The notes beneath the pieces are model-generated. The model was not told where the DNA came from. It ran no database searches and saw only the letters and a list, made by a program, of their open reading frames with translations. 64,000 bases of DNA. Origin: Streptomyces sp. NBC_01276 (lineage in GTDB: Bacteria > Actinomycetota > Actinomycetes > Streptomycetales > Streptomycetaceae). How positions within the stretch are numbered: position 1 is the stretch's first letter; every line of letters starts with the position of its first letter. A program made the translations under genes and the position numbers. Where the stretch lies: positions 2,976,001 through 3,040,000 of the forward strand of contig NZ_CP108442.1 in the NCBI RefSeq assembly GCF_041435355.1, in the 5' to 3' direction. This document shows, piece by piece, positions 63,747 through 64,000 of the stretch.

Positions 63747-64000
63747 TCAGATGAGGCCGAGCTCGCGGACCGCGTCGCGCTCCTCGACGAGCTCCGCCAC
63801 GGACGCGTCGATGCGCGCACGGGAGAACTCGTTGATGTCCAGGCCCTGGACGATCTCGTACTTGCCGTCCTTGGTGGTGACGGGGAAGGAGGAGATGATG
63901 CCCTCCGGGACGCCGTAGGAGCCGTCCGACGGGATGCCCATCGAGGTCCAGTCGCCCGCGGCGGTGCCGTTGACCCAGGTGTGCACGTGGTCGATGGCGG
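63747..64000 (-). CDS. mdh: Malate dehydrogenase (C-terminal part, runs off right edge)
   Basis: The last 83 residues of an NAD-dependent malate dehydrogenase. They contain [33 protein letters not shown] and [20 protein letters not shown], which identify the LDH/MDH family C-terminal domain. It catalyses malate to oxaloacetate. The start lies beyond the window. Confidence 0.93.
   Translation of the reverse strand, partial: AIDHVHTWVNGTAAGDWTSMGIPSDGSYGVPEGIISSFPVTTKDGKYEIVQGLDINEFSRARIDASVAELVEERDAVRELGLI

Overview
This window is GC-rich actinobacterial chromosomal DNA, almost certainly from a Streptomyces. The evidence is very high G+C at third codon positions, many GTG starts, four-base start/stop overlaps, and lineage-typical genes: an SCO4848-type membrane protein, a SigG-like ECF sigma factor with a SnoaL-like tail, a MocR regulator beside a carboxymuconolactone decarboxylase, and a nonulosonic-acid glycan cluster. 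From memory, the order of sdh genes, DacA-type carboxypeptidase, SCO4848-like gene, trpS, glyA and mdh resembles the core arm of the S. coelicolor chromosome; no alignment was run.

Layout. 1-9.5 kb is accessory: a radical SAM enzyme running off the left edge, a tiny upstream ORF and a divergent HTH/TPR-type regulator, a LuxR-type regulator remnant, a divergent LysR/MFS pair, a secreted L,D-transpeptidase, an ECF sigma factor overlapped by a convergent STAS protein, and an Uma2 protein. 9.6-16.8 kb is a nucleoside uptake and salvage block on the minus strand (BMP lipoprotein, ABC ATPase, two permeases, cytidine deaminase, thymidine phosphorylase). It carries a repeated palindrome related to CTACGCGCGTAG at three promoters, which suggests one regulon. 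An M20 amidohydrolase follows.

18.4-26.6 kb is a surface-glycan block. It holds a fused CMP-nonulosonate synthetase/nonulosonate synthase, several glycosyltransferases and polysialyltransferase-like proteins, probably for a teichulosonic-acid-like polymer. A decayed IS200/IS605-type element with a broken tnpB sits in it. 26.6-32.9 kb has a LysE exporter, a mutase large subunit, a second (lipoprotein) L,D-transpeptidase, an ECF sigma/anti-sigma-like pair and an OHCU decarboxylase. 33.1-36.5 kb is sdhCDAB, closed by a 44-base perfect palindrome.

36.7-46.8 kb is accessory again: an internally deleted Uma2 gene, a serine hydrolase, an AraC/VOC/short-UvrA operon, a TetR-linked operon with two identical-core operators, a MarR/MFS divergent pair with four operator-like repeats, and an orphan peptide-binding protein. 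46.9-57.2 kb is core-like: metallophosphoesterase, SCO4848-like protein, DacA-type carboxypeptidase, YihY, 2H phosphoesterase, trpS, glyA (behind a recognisable ZTP riboswitch whose conserved 3' strand can pair with the glyA Shine-Dalgarno), ornithine aminotransferase, and a YgiC-like ATP-grasp protein with a small lipoprotein. 57.3-64 kb contains a DMT-type membrane protein, a 168-base MITE-like inverted repeat, a MocR/CMD pair, a three-gene membrane operon in which two neighbouring proteins share a short G/S/H-rich motif reminiscent of bacterial amyloid-signalling motifs, and the 3' end of mdh at the right edge.
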